A stretch of 7,987 nucleotides of DNA from DATKMP01 sp035541775. Its GTDB lineage: Bacteria; Bacteroidota; Ignavibacteria; UBA10030. A program made the position numbers and the translations under genes. The stretch is taken from positions 1 to 7,987 of the forward strand of contig DATKMP010000140.1 of assembly GCA_035541775.1 (NCBI GenBank), given 5' to 3'. The notes below the pieces were generated by a model, which worked only from the letters and a program-made list of their open reading frames with translations, was not told where the DNA came from and searched no databases. Positions 1 to 5,634 of this stretch are shown here, in pieces (position 1 is the first letter of the stretch; each line of letters starts with the position of its first letter).

Positions 1-38
1 GTGATGCCGCATATTTTGACTAATAGCTTATGGTCCAT
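1..38 (-). CDS. trpF: Phosphoribosylanthranilate isomerase, N-terminal fragment (cut by window edge)
   Basis: Only the first 12 codons and part of the 13th are present. Reading from 38 downwards they give MDHKLLVKICGI followed by AC, the start of a Thr codon. The VKICGIT block is the conserved first beta-strand of TrpF (PRAI), which isomerises N-(5-phosphoribosyl)anthranilate to CdRP in the cytoplasm; its Cys is the family's general base. The start ATG lies inside the 3' end of trpC (11-nt overlap, different frame), so translation is probably coupled; a weak SD-like GGTGAAG lies just upstream. The position after trpC is typical of trp operons. The identification rests on a short but very characteristic motif and on context; the rest of the gene lies left of the window. 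Confidence 0.85.
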   Translation of the reverse strand, partial: MDHKLLVKICGI

Positions 39-816
39 GAACTTCACCAAGCAGTTGGCGTAGTGCTTTTCCCGGATCATCAGTACGCATCAACGTTTCA
101 CCGATCAACACCGCATGAACATCATGCTCCATTAACGAACGAATATCGGTTGCATTTTTAATTCCGCTTTCGCTGATAACCGGAATATGGCTCGGAATTA
201 TATTTCTCAGCCGGAACGATGTTTGCAAATCCACATTGAACGTCGTCAAATCGCGATTGTTGATACCGATAAGTTTTACCAGATCGAAATCCAGCACATC
301 AATTTCTTTTTCATTATGAACTTCTACCAACACATCGAGTCCGAGTTCGTTCGCTTCAAGATGAAGTTCTTGCAGCTGAGATTTTTCTAATGCAGCGACA
401 ATCAACAAAATTGCATCGGCACCTGCCGCTTTTGCTTCCGGAAGCTGGTAAGAATCGATGATAAAATCTTTCCGGAGAATCGGGAGATCCACCGACTTCC
501 GAATAGCAGTGAGATATTCCAATCTACCCTGAAAATATTTTTCATCCGTCAAAACGGAAATCGCCGATGCGCCATGAAGTGAATATGAATTTGCTATCGC
601 AACCGGATCGAAGTCCGCTCGAATAATTCCTTTCGATGGCGAAGCTTTTTTGACTTCTGCAATCACCGCCATATCATTTTTCACCAGCGCATTGTAAAGC
701 GAAATACAGCTTCGATAAAAGTATTCCGATTTCCTCAACTGTGAACGCGGAATAAGAGTTTTTGTAAATCCGACTTCTTCCCGTTTCGTCGATATAATTT
801 CAGAAAGAATGTTCAT
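28..816 (-). CDS. trpC: Indole-3-glycerol phosphate synthase
   Basis: Cytoplasmic (beta/alpha)8 barrel that closes CdRP to indole-3-glycerol phosphate with loss of CO2 and water. At 262 aa it has the usual length of a single-domain TrpC, so it is not fused to TrpF. Visible motifs: AEVKKASPSKG at 53-63 (E54, K56), PILRKDF at 112-118 with K116 matching the catalytic acid lysine, VEVH at 164-167 with E165 matching the catalytic glutamate, GINNRDL at 184-190, SESG at 215-218, and the phosphate-binding VLIGE at 236-240. No key residue is missing. Its ATG overlaps the trpD stop as ATGA and has no clear SD, so it probably relies on translational coupling. The 3' end overlaps trpF. It contains no tryptophan. 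Confidence 0.97.
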   Translation of the reverse strand: MNILSEIISTKREEVGFTKTLIPRSQLRKSEYFYRSCISLYNALVKNDMAVIAEVKKASPSKGIIRADFDPVAIANSYSLHGASAISVLTDEKYFQGRLEYLTAIRKSVDLPILRKDFIIDSYQLPEAKAAGADAILLIVAALEKSQLQELHLEANELGLDVLVEVHNEKEIDVLDFDLVKLIGINNRDLTTFNVDLQTSFRLRNIIPSHIPVISESGIKNATDIRSLMEHDVHAVLIGETLMRTDDPGKALRQLLGEVHGP

Positions 817-1826
817 GCTGCGTTTGTAAATTCGATGAGTTGCTGAAGTTTTTTATAGGCATTGCCGGAATCGAGAGATTGTTTCGCAAGTTCGACCGCA
901 TTCAACAACGAATCCGATTTGCCGGCGACAAAAATTCCCATCGCGGCATTCGCCAGCACCGTATCGCGCGCTGCACCATGCGTACCTTTCAAGACTTGCA
1001 GCGCAAGTTGTGTATTCTGCTCAACACCCGTCGTTTGAATTTCTGAAAGTGTGTGTGCCGGCAATTGGAACGTTTTCGCGTTGATGTGATAATTGCGAAT
1101 GGCGTTGCCTTGCTTCACTTCATACACCGACGTCGGACTGGATAAAAGAATTTCATCGACACCTTCGTCGCTGTGCAGCACACAGACATGCTCCGCACCG
1201 AGCATGCTGATTGCACGCGCAAGTTTTTCTGCGACCGGCGCTTCGTACGTTCCGATGACTTGTTTTTTTACTCCGGCGGGGTTGGTAATGGGGCCCAGCA
1301 TATTGAAAATACTTTTGATGCCCAATTCCACACGCGGCTTCGCCGCATATTTCATGGCAGGATGAAACATCGGCGCGAATAAAAATCCGATACCGGTTTC
1401 GTTCACGCATTGTTCCACACGTTGAATCGGAACGTCGATCTTCACGCCCAATGCCTTCAACACATCCGCGCTGCCGCACGTGCTGGAGACAGAACGATTG
1501 CCATGTTTTACAATCGTTACGCCCGCGCCTGCCGCAACAAGCGATGCGACAGTGGAAACGTTAAACGTATTCAATCCATCGCCGCCCGTTCCGCACATAT
1601 CGATGGCATCGGGATCGTGCACAGAGATGTGAAACGCTTTCGCGCGCATCGTCCGCGCAAAGCCGACGATTTCTTCCACCGATTCTCCTTTGGCGCGCAA
1701 GGCCACCATCAATCCGGCAACCTGCGATTCGGTCGCATCGCCGTTCATAATCCGTTCGAGTGCCAGAGATGATTCTTCGACGGATAGATTTTCTCCGAAT
1801 AAACATTTTTCGATGTACTGTTTCAT
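813..1826 (-). CDS. trpD: Anthranilate phosphoribosyltransferase
   Basis: Transfers the phosphoribosyl group of PRPP to anthranilate. I place the start at the ATG at 1826 (337 aa): it makes an ATGA overlap with the trpG stop and has AAAGGG about 5 nt upstream. A longer reading beginning with TTG at 1844 would add six residues but has less support. Motifs on the 337-aa numbering: PRPP-binding GTGGDG at 79-84, KHGNRSVSS at 107-115, HPAMKYAAKPRVELG at 155-169 with R165 at the anthranilate-binding arginine position, NMLGPITNPA at 175-184, and the metal-binding Asp-Glu pair at 224-225. Length and motifs are those of a complete stand-alone TrpD (nucleoside phosphorylase/phosphoribosyltransferase class III). 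The stop overlaps the trpC start as ATGA. It contains no tryptophan. Confidence 0.97.
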   Translation of the reverse strand: MKQYIEKCLFGENLSVEESSLALERIMNGDATESQVAGLMVALRAKGESVEEIVGFARTMRAKAFHISVHDPDAIDMCGTGGDGLNTFNVSTVASLVAAGAGVTIVKHGNRSVSSTCGSADVLKALGVKIDVPIQRVEQCVNETGIGFLFAPMFHPAMKYAAKPRVELGIKSIFNMLGPITNPAGVKKQVIGTYEAPVAEKLARAISMLGAEHVCVLHSDEGVDEILLSSPTSVYEVKQGNAIRNYHINAKTFQLPAHTLSEIQTTGVEQNTQLALQVLKGTHGAARDTVLANAAMGIFVAGKSDSLLNAVELAKQSLDSGNAYKKLQQLIEFTNAA

Positions 1827-2392
1827 AAAATCCCTTTCAACCAATTCTCGAGAATTTTTTCACCTGATGGAGTTAAAATCGACTCCGGATGGAATTGCAC
1901 ACCGCAAATCGGGAACAACGTGTGCTGTAACGCCATCACTAATCCGTCATCGGTCTGTGCAGTAACTTCCAACGATGAAGGCAGACTTTCGCGCGCAACA
2001 ACAAGGGAGTGATACCGCCCCGCCTCAATCGGATTTTTCACTCCGGCGAATATTCCGGTATTGTTGTGATATACCTGCGATGTTTTTCCATGCACTAACG
2101 TGGACGCATACACAATCTTTCCGCCAAACGCTGCGCCAATCGCTTGATGACCGAGACACACGCCGAGAATCGGAATCGACGAACCAAGTTCACGAATAAC
2201 ATTCATCGTGATTCCGGCATTCTCCGGACGCCCTGGGCCGGGAGAAATGATAATGCCGTTTGGTTTTAATTGTTTCACTTCTTCAACAGAAATTGTATCA
2301 TTGCGGTGCACCACAATATCGTTCGTCAATCTTCCCGCAAGATGAACAAGATTGTACGTGAACGAATCGTAATTATCGAGAACAACGATCAT
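1823..2392 (-). CDS. trpG: Anthranilate synthase component II (glutamine amidotransferase)
   Basis: Class I (triad) glutamine amidotransferase that supplies ammonia to TrpE. 189 aa, the normal length for an unfused TrpG. Motifs in order: LDNYDSFTYNL at 5-15, the oxyanion-loop SPGPGRPENAG at 50-60, the nucleophile elbow GVCLGHQAIG at 77-86 with Cys79, HGKTS at 101-105, GRYHSL at 125-130, and the catalytic FHPES at 167-171 (His168, Glu170). All three catalytic residues are present. The start ATG overlaps the trpE stop (ATGA), and GAGGTG sits about 4 nt upstream as an SD. Sequence alone cannot exclude dual use as PabA in folate synthesis, since the two families are nearly indistinguishable, but the position between trpE and trpD argues for tryptophan. 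It has one tryptophan, near the C-terminus. Confidence 0.96.
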   Translation of the reverse strand: MIVVLDNYDSFTYNLVHLAGRLTNDIVVHRNDTISVEEVKQLKPNGIIISPGPGRPENAGITMNVIRELGSSIPILGVCLGHQAIGAAFGGKIVYASTLVHGKTSQVYHNNTGIFAGVKNPIEAGRYHSLVVARESLPSSLEVTAQTDDGLVMALQHTLFPICGVQFHPESILTPSGEKILENWLKGIL

Positions 2393-3879
2393 TGCACACC
2401 TCGCGCGTCCGACACAAATTCAAAATTATTTGCAGCCAGTTGAATTGCGTCGACTAATGCTTGGGCTTTGGATTTTGTTTCACGGTATTCCGTTTCAGGA
2501 ACAGAATCCGCAACAATACCGGCACCGGCTTGCAGATGCAGCTTGCTGCCATCGGCAACGATCGTGCGAATGGCAATGCACATATCGAGCGTGCCGTCAA
2601 GGCCGATATATCCAACAGCGCCAGCATAGATGCCGCGCCGCGACGATTCCAGTTCGCTGATAATTTCCATTGCGCGGACTTTCGGCGCACCGCTTACCGT
2701 TCCTGCCGGAAAACATGCCTGTAATGCATCGATACTTGTCCGGTCAGAACGCAATTGGCCGTGCACTTCCGATACAATGTGCATCACGTGCGAATAACGG
2801 TCGATGCGTTTACTCACCGGAACATGAACACTGCCCAATTCGCTCACGCGCCCGACATCGTTTCTGCCCAGATCGATCAGCATGTGATGCTCCGCTAATT
2901 CCTTTTCGTCGGCAAGAAGTTCCTGTTCTAATTTGCAATCTTCTTCTTCCGTCGTACCGCGCTTACGCGTACCGGCGATCGGAAATAATTCTACTTGCTT
3001 GTTGCGAACTCGCACCAAAATTTCCGGCGACGACCCGATCAGTTTGATAAAATCGAAATCGATATAATATAAATAGGGCGATGGATTGATGGTACGCAAG
3101 GCACGATACACGGGAAACGGATCGCCTGAGTACGGAATCGAAGTACGCCGTGAAAGGACAACTTGAAAAATATCTCCTTCGTGAATATACTGTTTTGCGC
3201 GCTCAACCATGGCCGTATAGTCATCGGCGCCGTTTGAATCACTTCGATTCAATGCACATTGGAATTGCTGTGGCGGCGTGGTCAATACATTCAATCGCTG
3301 CAACAATGCGTCTAATTTTCGTTTTCCTTCTTCATATTGCTGTTGAAGCGATTGCGATGGATCGAGAAAAACGTTCTGAATCATCGTCATGACAAAATTT
3401 CGGTGATCAAATTTGATGGTCGATTCAAACAGCGCGAACATTGTGTCGGGATGGTCGAATATTTTTTTCAACGGCAGGGAGATGCGTTCAAACTGTGCAA
3501 CGTAATCATATCCCATAAAGCCCAGAAATCCGCCGCTGAATCCTTCCAACTCCGGCAAAGGATATTGACGATAGCGTGAAGCATATTGTTTCAATCCATC
3601 GATCACGTTGCCGGTGCCATGTTCGACATGGTTATGATTTCGTATTTCCAGTTGATCGCCGCGCGCAGTGATCGACATCATCGGCTCACTGCCGATAAAC
3701 GAAAACCTGCCGACTCGTTCGTTCGGTTCAACACTTTCGAGCAGAAACGATTGCTTGGTTCCCTCTCGATACGCAAGATACAACGAGACCGGCGTGTGCA
3801 GATCTGCCAAAACCGTTTTCGTCAACGGAATGACATTGTACGTTTGCGCTGCCGCCTGAAATTGTTCAAAGGTTATCAT
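2389..3879 (-). CDS. trpE: Anthranilate synthase component I
   Basis: Chorismate-utilising enzyme that, with TrpG-derived ammonia, makes anthranilate, the first committed step of tryptophan synthesis. 496 aa, full length. The N-terminal domain carries LLESV at 46-50; the Leu-Glu-Ser element together with NPSPYLYY at 265-272 matches the allosteric Trp site of known TrpEs, so feedback inhibition is likely retained. Catalytic-domain motifs: GSSPE at 282-286, AGTRKRG at 302-308, DEKELAEHHMLIDLGRNDVG at 324-343, SHVMHIVSEVHG at 363-374, FPAGTVSGAPK at 390-400 and AGAGIVADSVPETEYRET at 451-468. The start fits the family N-terminus (YNVIP at 14-18), but the ATG has no SD: it is preceded by a U-tract from a terminator-like hairpin. 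Translation may therefore depend on re-initiation after trpB2. It contains no tryptophan. Confidence 0.97.
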   Translation of the reverse strand: MITFEQFQAAAQTYNVIPLTKTVLADLHTPVSLYLAYREGTKQSFLLESVEPNERVGRFSFIGSEPMMSITARGDQLEIRNHNHVEHGTGNVIDGLKQYASRYRQYPLPELEGFSGGFLGFMGYDYVAQFERISLPLKKIFDHPDTMFALFESTIKFDHRNFVMTMIQNVFLDPSQSLQQQYEEGKRKLDALLQRLNVLTTPPQQFQCALNRSDSNGADDYTAMVERAKQYIHEGDIFQVVLSRRTSIPYSGDPFPVYRALRTINPSPYLYYIDFDFIKLIGSSPEILVRVRNKQVELFPIAGTRKRGTTEEEDCKLEQELLADEKELAEHHMLIDLGRNDVGRVSELGSVHVPVSKRIDRYSHVMHIVSEVHGQLRSDRTSIDALQACFPAGTVSGAPKVRAMEIISELESSRRGIYAGAVGYIGLDGTLDMCIAIRTIVADGSKLHLQAGAGIVADSVPETEYRETKSKAQALVDAIQLAANNFEFVSDARGVQ

Positions 3880-3884
3880 GATGT

Positions 3885-3914
3885 AAAAAAGGGCAAACCG
3901 AAATTCGCCCCTTT
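3885..3914 (-). terminator. Terminator-like hairpin between trpB2 and trpE
   Basis: In the transcript, AAAGGGGCGAA (3914-3904) pairs with UUUGCCCUUU (3897-3888): ten pairs, one G bulge and one G-U, with a six-base loop UUUCGG. It runs straight into a six-U tract (3890-3885). That is the form of an intrinsic terminator. It lies 7 nt after the trpB2 stop and its U-tract ends 5 nt before the trpE ATG. It could lower transcription of trpE-trpF relative to trpB2, or act as a translational or processing element, since the AAAGGGG that might serve as an SD is held in the stem. The structure is seen in the sequence; its function is inferred. Confidence 0.6.
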
Positions 3915-3921
3915 GATGATT

Positions 3922-5229
3922 TTATTTTTTTCCGTTGCCGTTTAATTTTCCTGCAAAATATGCATCGTAGGCGCTCATATCAAAATGGCCGTGGCCGCTA
4001 AGATTGAAGAGAATAACTTTTTTCGATCCTTCGGCTTTTGCATTCTTCGCTTCTTCGATGGCAGATTTAATTGCGTGCGACGATTCCGGCGCAGGAACAA
4101 TTCCTTCTGTCCGTGCAAACAACACCGCTGCTTCGAACACATCGGTTTGCTCGTATGCTTGCGCTTCAATCAACTTATCTAAATACAAGCGGCTGACAAT
4201 GGGAGACATTCCGTGGTAGCGCAATCCGCCGGCATGAATGGAAGGCGGCATAAAATCATGGCCGAGTGTGTACATTGCAAGCAACGGTGTCATTCCGGCT
4301 TCATCGCCTAGGTCGTACCGATATTCGCCTTTGGTCAGTGTCGGGCATGTTGCAGGTTCGACAGCAATCGCGCGTATTTTTTTCCCTTCAATTTTATCTT
4401 TGACAAACGGCGCAGCTATGCCGCCGAAATTCGATCCGCCGCCGACACAGCCGATGACGATATCCGGATACTCGCCGGCTTTTTCCATTTGCTTCTTCGC
4501 TTCCAATCCGATAATGGATTGATGAATGACGACATGATTCAAGACACTGCCAAGTGCGTATTTGGTATCTTCACGCTGCACGGCATCTTCCACCGCTTCG
4601 CTAATGGCAATGCCGAGACTGCCGGTAGAGTTGGGATCTTTTGCGAGCACGTCGCGCCCGGCTTTTGTTTCCATGCTTGGACTTGCAATGACTTCACTGC
4701 CCCATGTTTGTATCATCGATTTGCGATAGGGCTTTTGTTCAAAACTCACTTTCACCATATACACTTTACATTTCAATCCGAACCGCTGGCACGCAAGTGC
4801 TAGCGAACTGCCCCACTGCCCGGCGCCTGTTTCTGTGGCCAACCGTTTTACACCTTCTTGTTTATTGTAATACGCTTGCGCCAAAGCTGTGTTCAACTTA
4901 TGGCTTCCTGCAGGACTTCCGCCTTCATACTTATAATAGATATGTGCAGGAGTGTCTAACGCTCGTTCCAGTTCATACGCGCGAAACAACGGTGTAGGGC
5001 GATACATCGCGTACGCAGAACGCACTTCATCGGGAATCGGAATAGATCGCTCACTGCTGACTTCCTGCTTTATTAATTCCATGGGAAAAATGGGCGAAAG
5101 ATCTTGCGGACCAACAGGTTGTTTGGTTGCAGGATGAAGCGGCGGTTCCATCGGATTCGGCAAATCTGCCATGATATTGTAATACTCCGTTGGGATTTCA
5201 TTTTCGTCTAACATAAATTTTCGTTGCAT
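3922..5229 (-). CDS. trpB2: TrpB2-type tryptophan synthase beta subunit
   Basis: PLP enzyme of the TrpB-like (TrpB2) family, expected to condense indole with L-serine to give tryptophan. 435 aa, longer than canonical TrpB1 (about 390-400 aa) because of an N-terminal region (about 1-75, with PNPMEPPLHPATKQPVGP at 24-41) typical of TrpB2. Motifs: YRPTPLFRA at 76-84, GSHKLNTA at 108-115 with the PLP lysine K111, ATETGAGQWG at 131-140 with catalytic E133, phosphate loop CVGGGSNFGG at 261-270, EGIVPAPESSHA at 375-386, and LSGHGHFD at 410-417, where TrpB1 has a different SGRGDKD-like form. The start is chosen at 5229 because GGAGG lies 5 nt upstream. It is the first structural gene after the trp attenuator. 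TrpB2 enzymes often lack strong contacts with TrpA and work alone on indole; which applies here cannot be seen. It has two tryptophans. Confidence 0.93.
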   Translation of the reverse strand: MQRKFMLDENEIPTEYYNIMADLPNPMEPPLHPATKQPVGPQDLSPIFPMELIKQEVSSERSIPIPDEVRSAYAMYRPTPLFRAYELERALDTPAHIYYKYEGGSPAGSHKLNTALAQAYYNKQEGVKRLATETGAGQWGSSLALACQRFGLKCKVYMVKVSFEQKPYRKSMIQTWGSEVIASPSMETKAGRDVLAKDPNSTGSLGIAISEAVEDAVQREDTKYALGSVLNHVVIHQSIIGLEAKKQMEKAGEYPDIVIGCVGGGSNFGGIAAPFVKDKIEGKKIRAIAVEPATCPTLTKGEYRYDLGDEAGMTPLLAMYTLGHDFMPPSIHAGGLRYHGMSPIVSRLYLDKLIEAQAYEQTDVFEAAVLFARTEGIVPAPESSHAIKSAIEEAKNAKAEGSKKVILFNLSGHGHFDMSAYDAYFAGKLNGNGKK

Positions 5230-5273
5230 GGATTCCTCCGTTTGTGATAGTTAGTTGATTGATTGTTAAATTT

Positions 5274-5303
5274 AAAAAATTTCGCGAGCAGAGGTTCTCA
5301 CGA
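5274..5303 (-). other. Second hairpin with U-tract in the trpB2 5' leader
   Basis: After the attenuator terminator, the transcript contains UCGUGAG (5303-5297), an eight-base loop AACCUCUG and CUCGCGA (5288-5282): a perfect 7-bp stem with one U-G pair. It is followed by AA and six U (5279-5274). The As before the stem can also pair with the Us, lengthening the helix with a bulge. It could be a back-up terminator, or a 5' stabilising stem-loop on read-through trpB2 mRNA. About 35 mostly AU-rich bases separate it from the trpB2 SD. Role unknown. Confidence 0.45.
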
Positions 5304-5326
5304 TTTTTCAGAAAGGGGTATAAACG

Positions 5327-5366
5327 AAAAAAGGTGAAAACGCTCTCTGTCCACGTTTCCACCTTT
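5327..5366 (-). terminator. trp attenuator: intrinsic terminator (segments 3:4)
   Basis: In the transcript AAAGGUGGAAACG (5366-5354) pairs along its whole length with CGUUUUCACCUUU (5342-5330): 13 pairs, of which one is G-U. The loop is 11 nt (UGGACAGAGAG), and the 3' arm merges into a six-U tract ending at 5327. It lies 28 nt downstream of the leader-peptide stop and about 100 nt upstream of trpB2. Its 5' arm is also the partner of the antiterminator helix, which makes it a conditional terminator. Expected behaviour: termination when charged tRNA-Trp is plentiful. Confidence 0.92.
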
Positions 5367-5417
5367 CGGTAAAATCTAATTTCTATCTAATGAATTACAC
5401 CAGTAGAAGCGCGGACA
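5348..5417 (-). promoter_or_regulatory. trp attenuator: antiterminator helix (segments 2:3)
   Basis: RNA segment UGUCCGCGCUUCUACU (5417-5402, leader codons 21-26) can pair with GGUGGAAACGUGGACA (5363-5348): 15 of 16 positions pair (single C-A mismatch, three G-U type pairs). The second segment contains most of the 5' arm and part of the loop of the terminator, so the two structures exclude each other. A ribosome stalled at the Trp codons (15-19) would leave the first segment free to form this helix; one that reaches the stop codon would cover it. This is the classical antitermination logic, read directly from complementarity. Confidence 0.88.
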
Positions 5418-5472
5418 TTCGCCAGCGCCACCACCAAGCCTGCTGCATTTCGACAGAGATATGTAATTCATT
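5389..5472 (-). repeat. 11-bp inverted repeat bracketing the trp leader ORF
   Basis: AATGAATTACA on the transcript at 5472-5462 (leader codons 2-6) and its exact complement TGTAATTCATT at 5399-5389 (over the leader stop codon). In RNA these form an uninterrupted 11-bp helix that closes a domain holding all the Trp codons and the protector hairpin. It could fold only on RNA not occupied by a ribosome at either end, so it may signal failed initiation or favour the terminator. Complementarity is exact; function is inferred. Confidence 0.6.
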
Positions 5473-5478
5473 TTTCAT
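5395..5478 (-). CDS. trpL: trp operon leader peptide (27 aa, WWWRW)
   Basis: A short ORF from ATG at 5478 to TAA at 5397-5395. It begins MKNELHISVE, then reads MQQAWWWRWR (residues 11-20) and ends MSALLLV. Four of its 27 codons are UGG, three in tandem at 15-17 and one at 19, a density not expected by chance. It is followed by an attenuator terminator and by trp genes, so it is the sensor of tRNA-Trp charging by ribosome stalling, not a conventional protein. There is no SD upstream of the ATG; the promoter -10 places the predicted transcription start within about 1-3 nt of the ATG, suggesting leaderless initiation. An internal ATG at codon 11 also lacks an SD. Confidence 0.93.
   Translation of the reverse strand: MKNELHISVEMQQAWWWRWRMSALLLV
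5403..5434 (-). promoter_or_regulatory. trp attenuator: protector hairpin over the Trp codons (segments 1:2)
   Basis: RNA GUGGUGGCGC (5434-5425), which spans leader codons 15-18, can pair with GCGCUUCUAC (5412-5403): 9 of 10 positions, loop of 12 nt. The stem can be lengthened by further wobble pairs on the outside. It uses the same 5412-5403 segment as the antiterminator, so when it forms the terminator is free to fold. In the classical scheme this is the protector helix of untranslated or freely translated leaders. Confidence 0.75.
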
Positions 5479-5486
5479 ACTATTTT

Positions 5487-5515
5487 ACGATAGTCAATTT
5501 TTTCGGATTTGTCAA
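5487..5515 (-). promoter_or_regulatory. Promoter of the trp operon
   Basis: On the minus strand a perfect -35 TTGACA (5515-5510) is followed after exactly 17 nt by TATCGT (5492-5487), which keeps 4 of 6 consensus -10 bases. Transcription would begin near 5480-5479, at or just before the leader ATG. A TAAAAT at 5487-5482 is an alternative -10, but its spacing to the -35 is 22 nt, which is too long. A 5-bp inverted repeat ACTAT/ATAGT spans the -10 (5494-5479). I see no recognisable TrpR operator. Confidence 0.72.
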
Positions 5516-5557
5516 GTACCTTCTTTCTTCTTCCACACAACAACCCTCGGTCATCGA

Positions 5558-5593
5558 GAAAATCGTTCCTTGCAGGAACATAAAAATATTTTC
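5558..5593. repeat. Nested inverted repeats in the divergent intergenic region
   Basis: GTTCCT-TGC-AGGAAC (5565-5579) is a perfect 6-bp-arm inverted repeat with a 3-base centre, flanked symmetrically in kind by GAAAAT (5558-5563) and ATTTTC (5588-5593). It lies between the two divergent promoters, about 13 bp upstream of the tetR -35 and about 43 bp upstream of the trp -35. It may be a regulator site or a DNA or RNA hairpin; nothing identifies a ligand. Apart from this, the 5516-5605 stretch shows no gene, only a pyrimidine-rich run near 5519-5533. Confidence 0.35.
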
Positions 5594-5605
5594 ATCGTTA
5601 TGGCC

Positions 5606-5634
5606 TTGACATCCGGCGATTTAATCATTATAAT
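5606..5634 (+). promoter_or_regulatory. Consensus sigma70 promoter of the tetR-efflux operon
   Basis: TTGACA (5606-5611), a 17-nt spacer and TATAAT (5629-5634): every consensus position matches and the spacing is optimal. The predicted start, near 5641, falls inside the palindrome that begins at 5635. A promoter this strong in front of a repressor gene makes sense if it is normally held off by that repressor. Confidence 0.88.

Noticed and set aside
1410..1772. 120-codon plus-strand frame opposite trpD, and similar long frames opposite trpE, trpB2 and tolC
   Set aside because: They overlap clearly identified enzymes on the other strand, lack SDs and resemble no protein family; they are codon-bias shadows.
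1827..1844. Six-residue N-terminal extension of TrpD from a TTG start at 1844
   Set aside because: The ATG at 1826 has AAAGGG at good spacing, makes an ATGA overlap with trpG like the other junctions of the operon, and begins at the usual TrpD N-terminus.
5230..5480. T-box riboswitch or TRAP-binding (G/U)AG repeat array in the trp leader
   Set aside because: No T-box sequence or specifier stem, and no series of spaced GAG/UAG triplets; a translated Trp-rich ORF with three alternative helices fits instead.
5479..5494. ACTAT/ATAGT inverted repeat over the trp -10 as a possible TrpR operator
   Set aside because: Arms of only 5 bp with an AT-rich centre, and no resemblance to the known TrpR box; chance is likely and the attenuator already accounts for Trp control.
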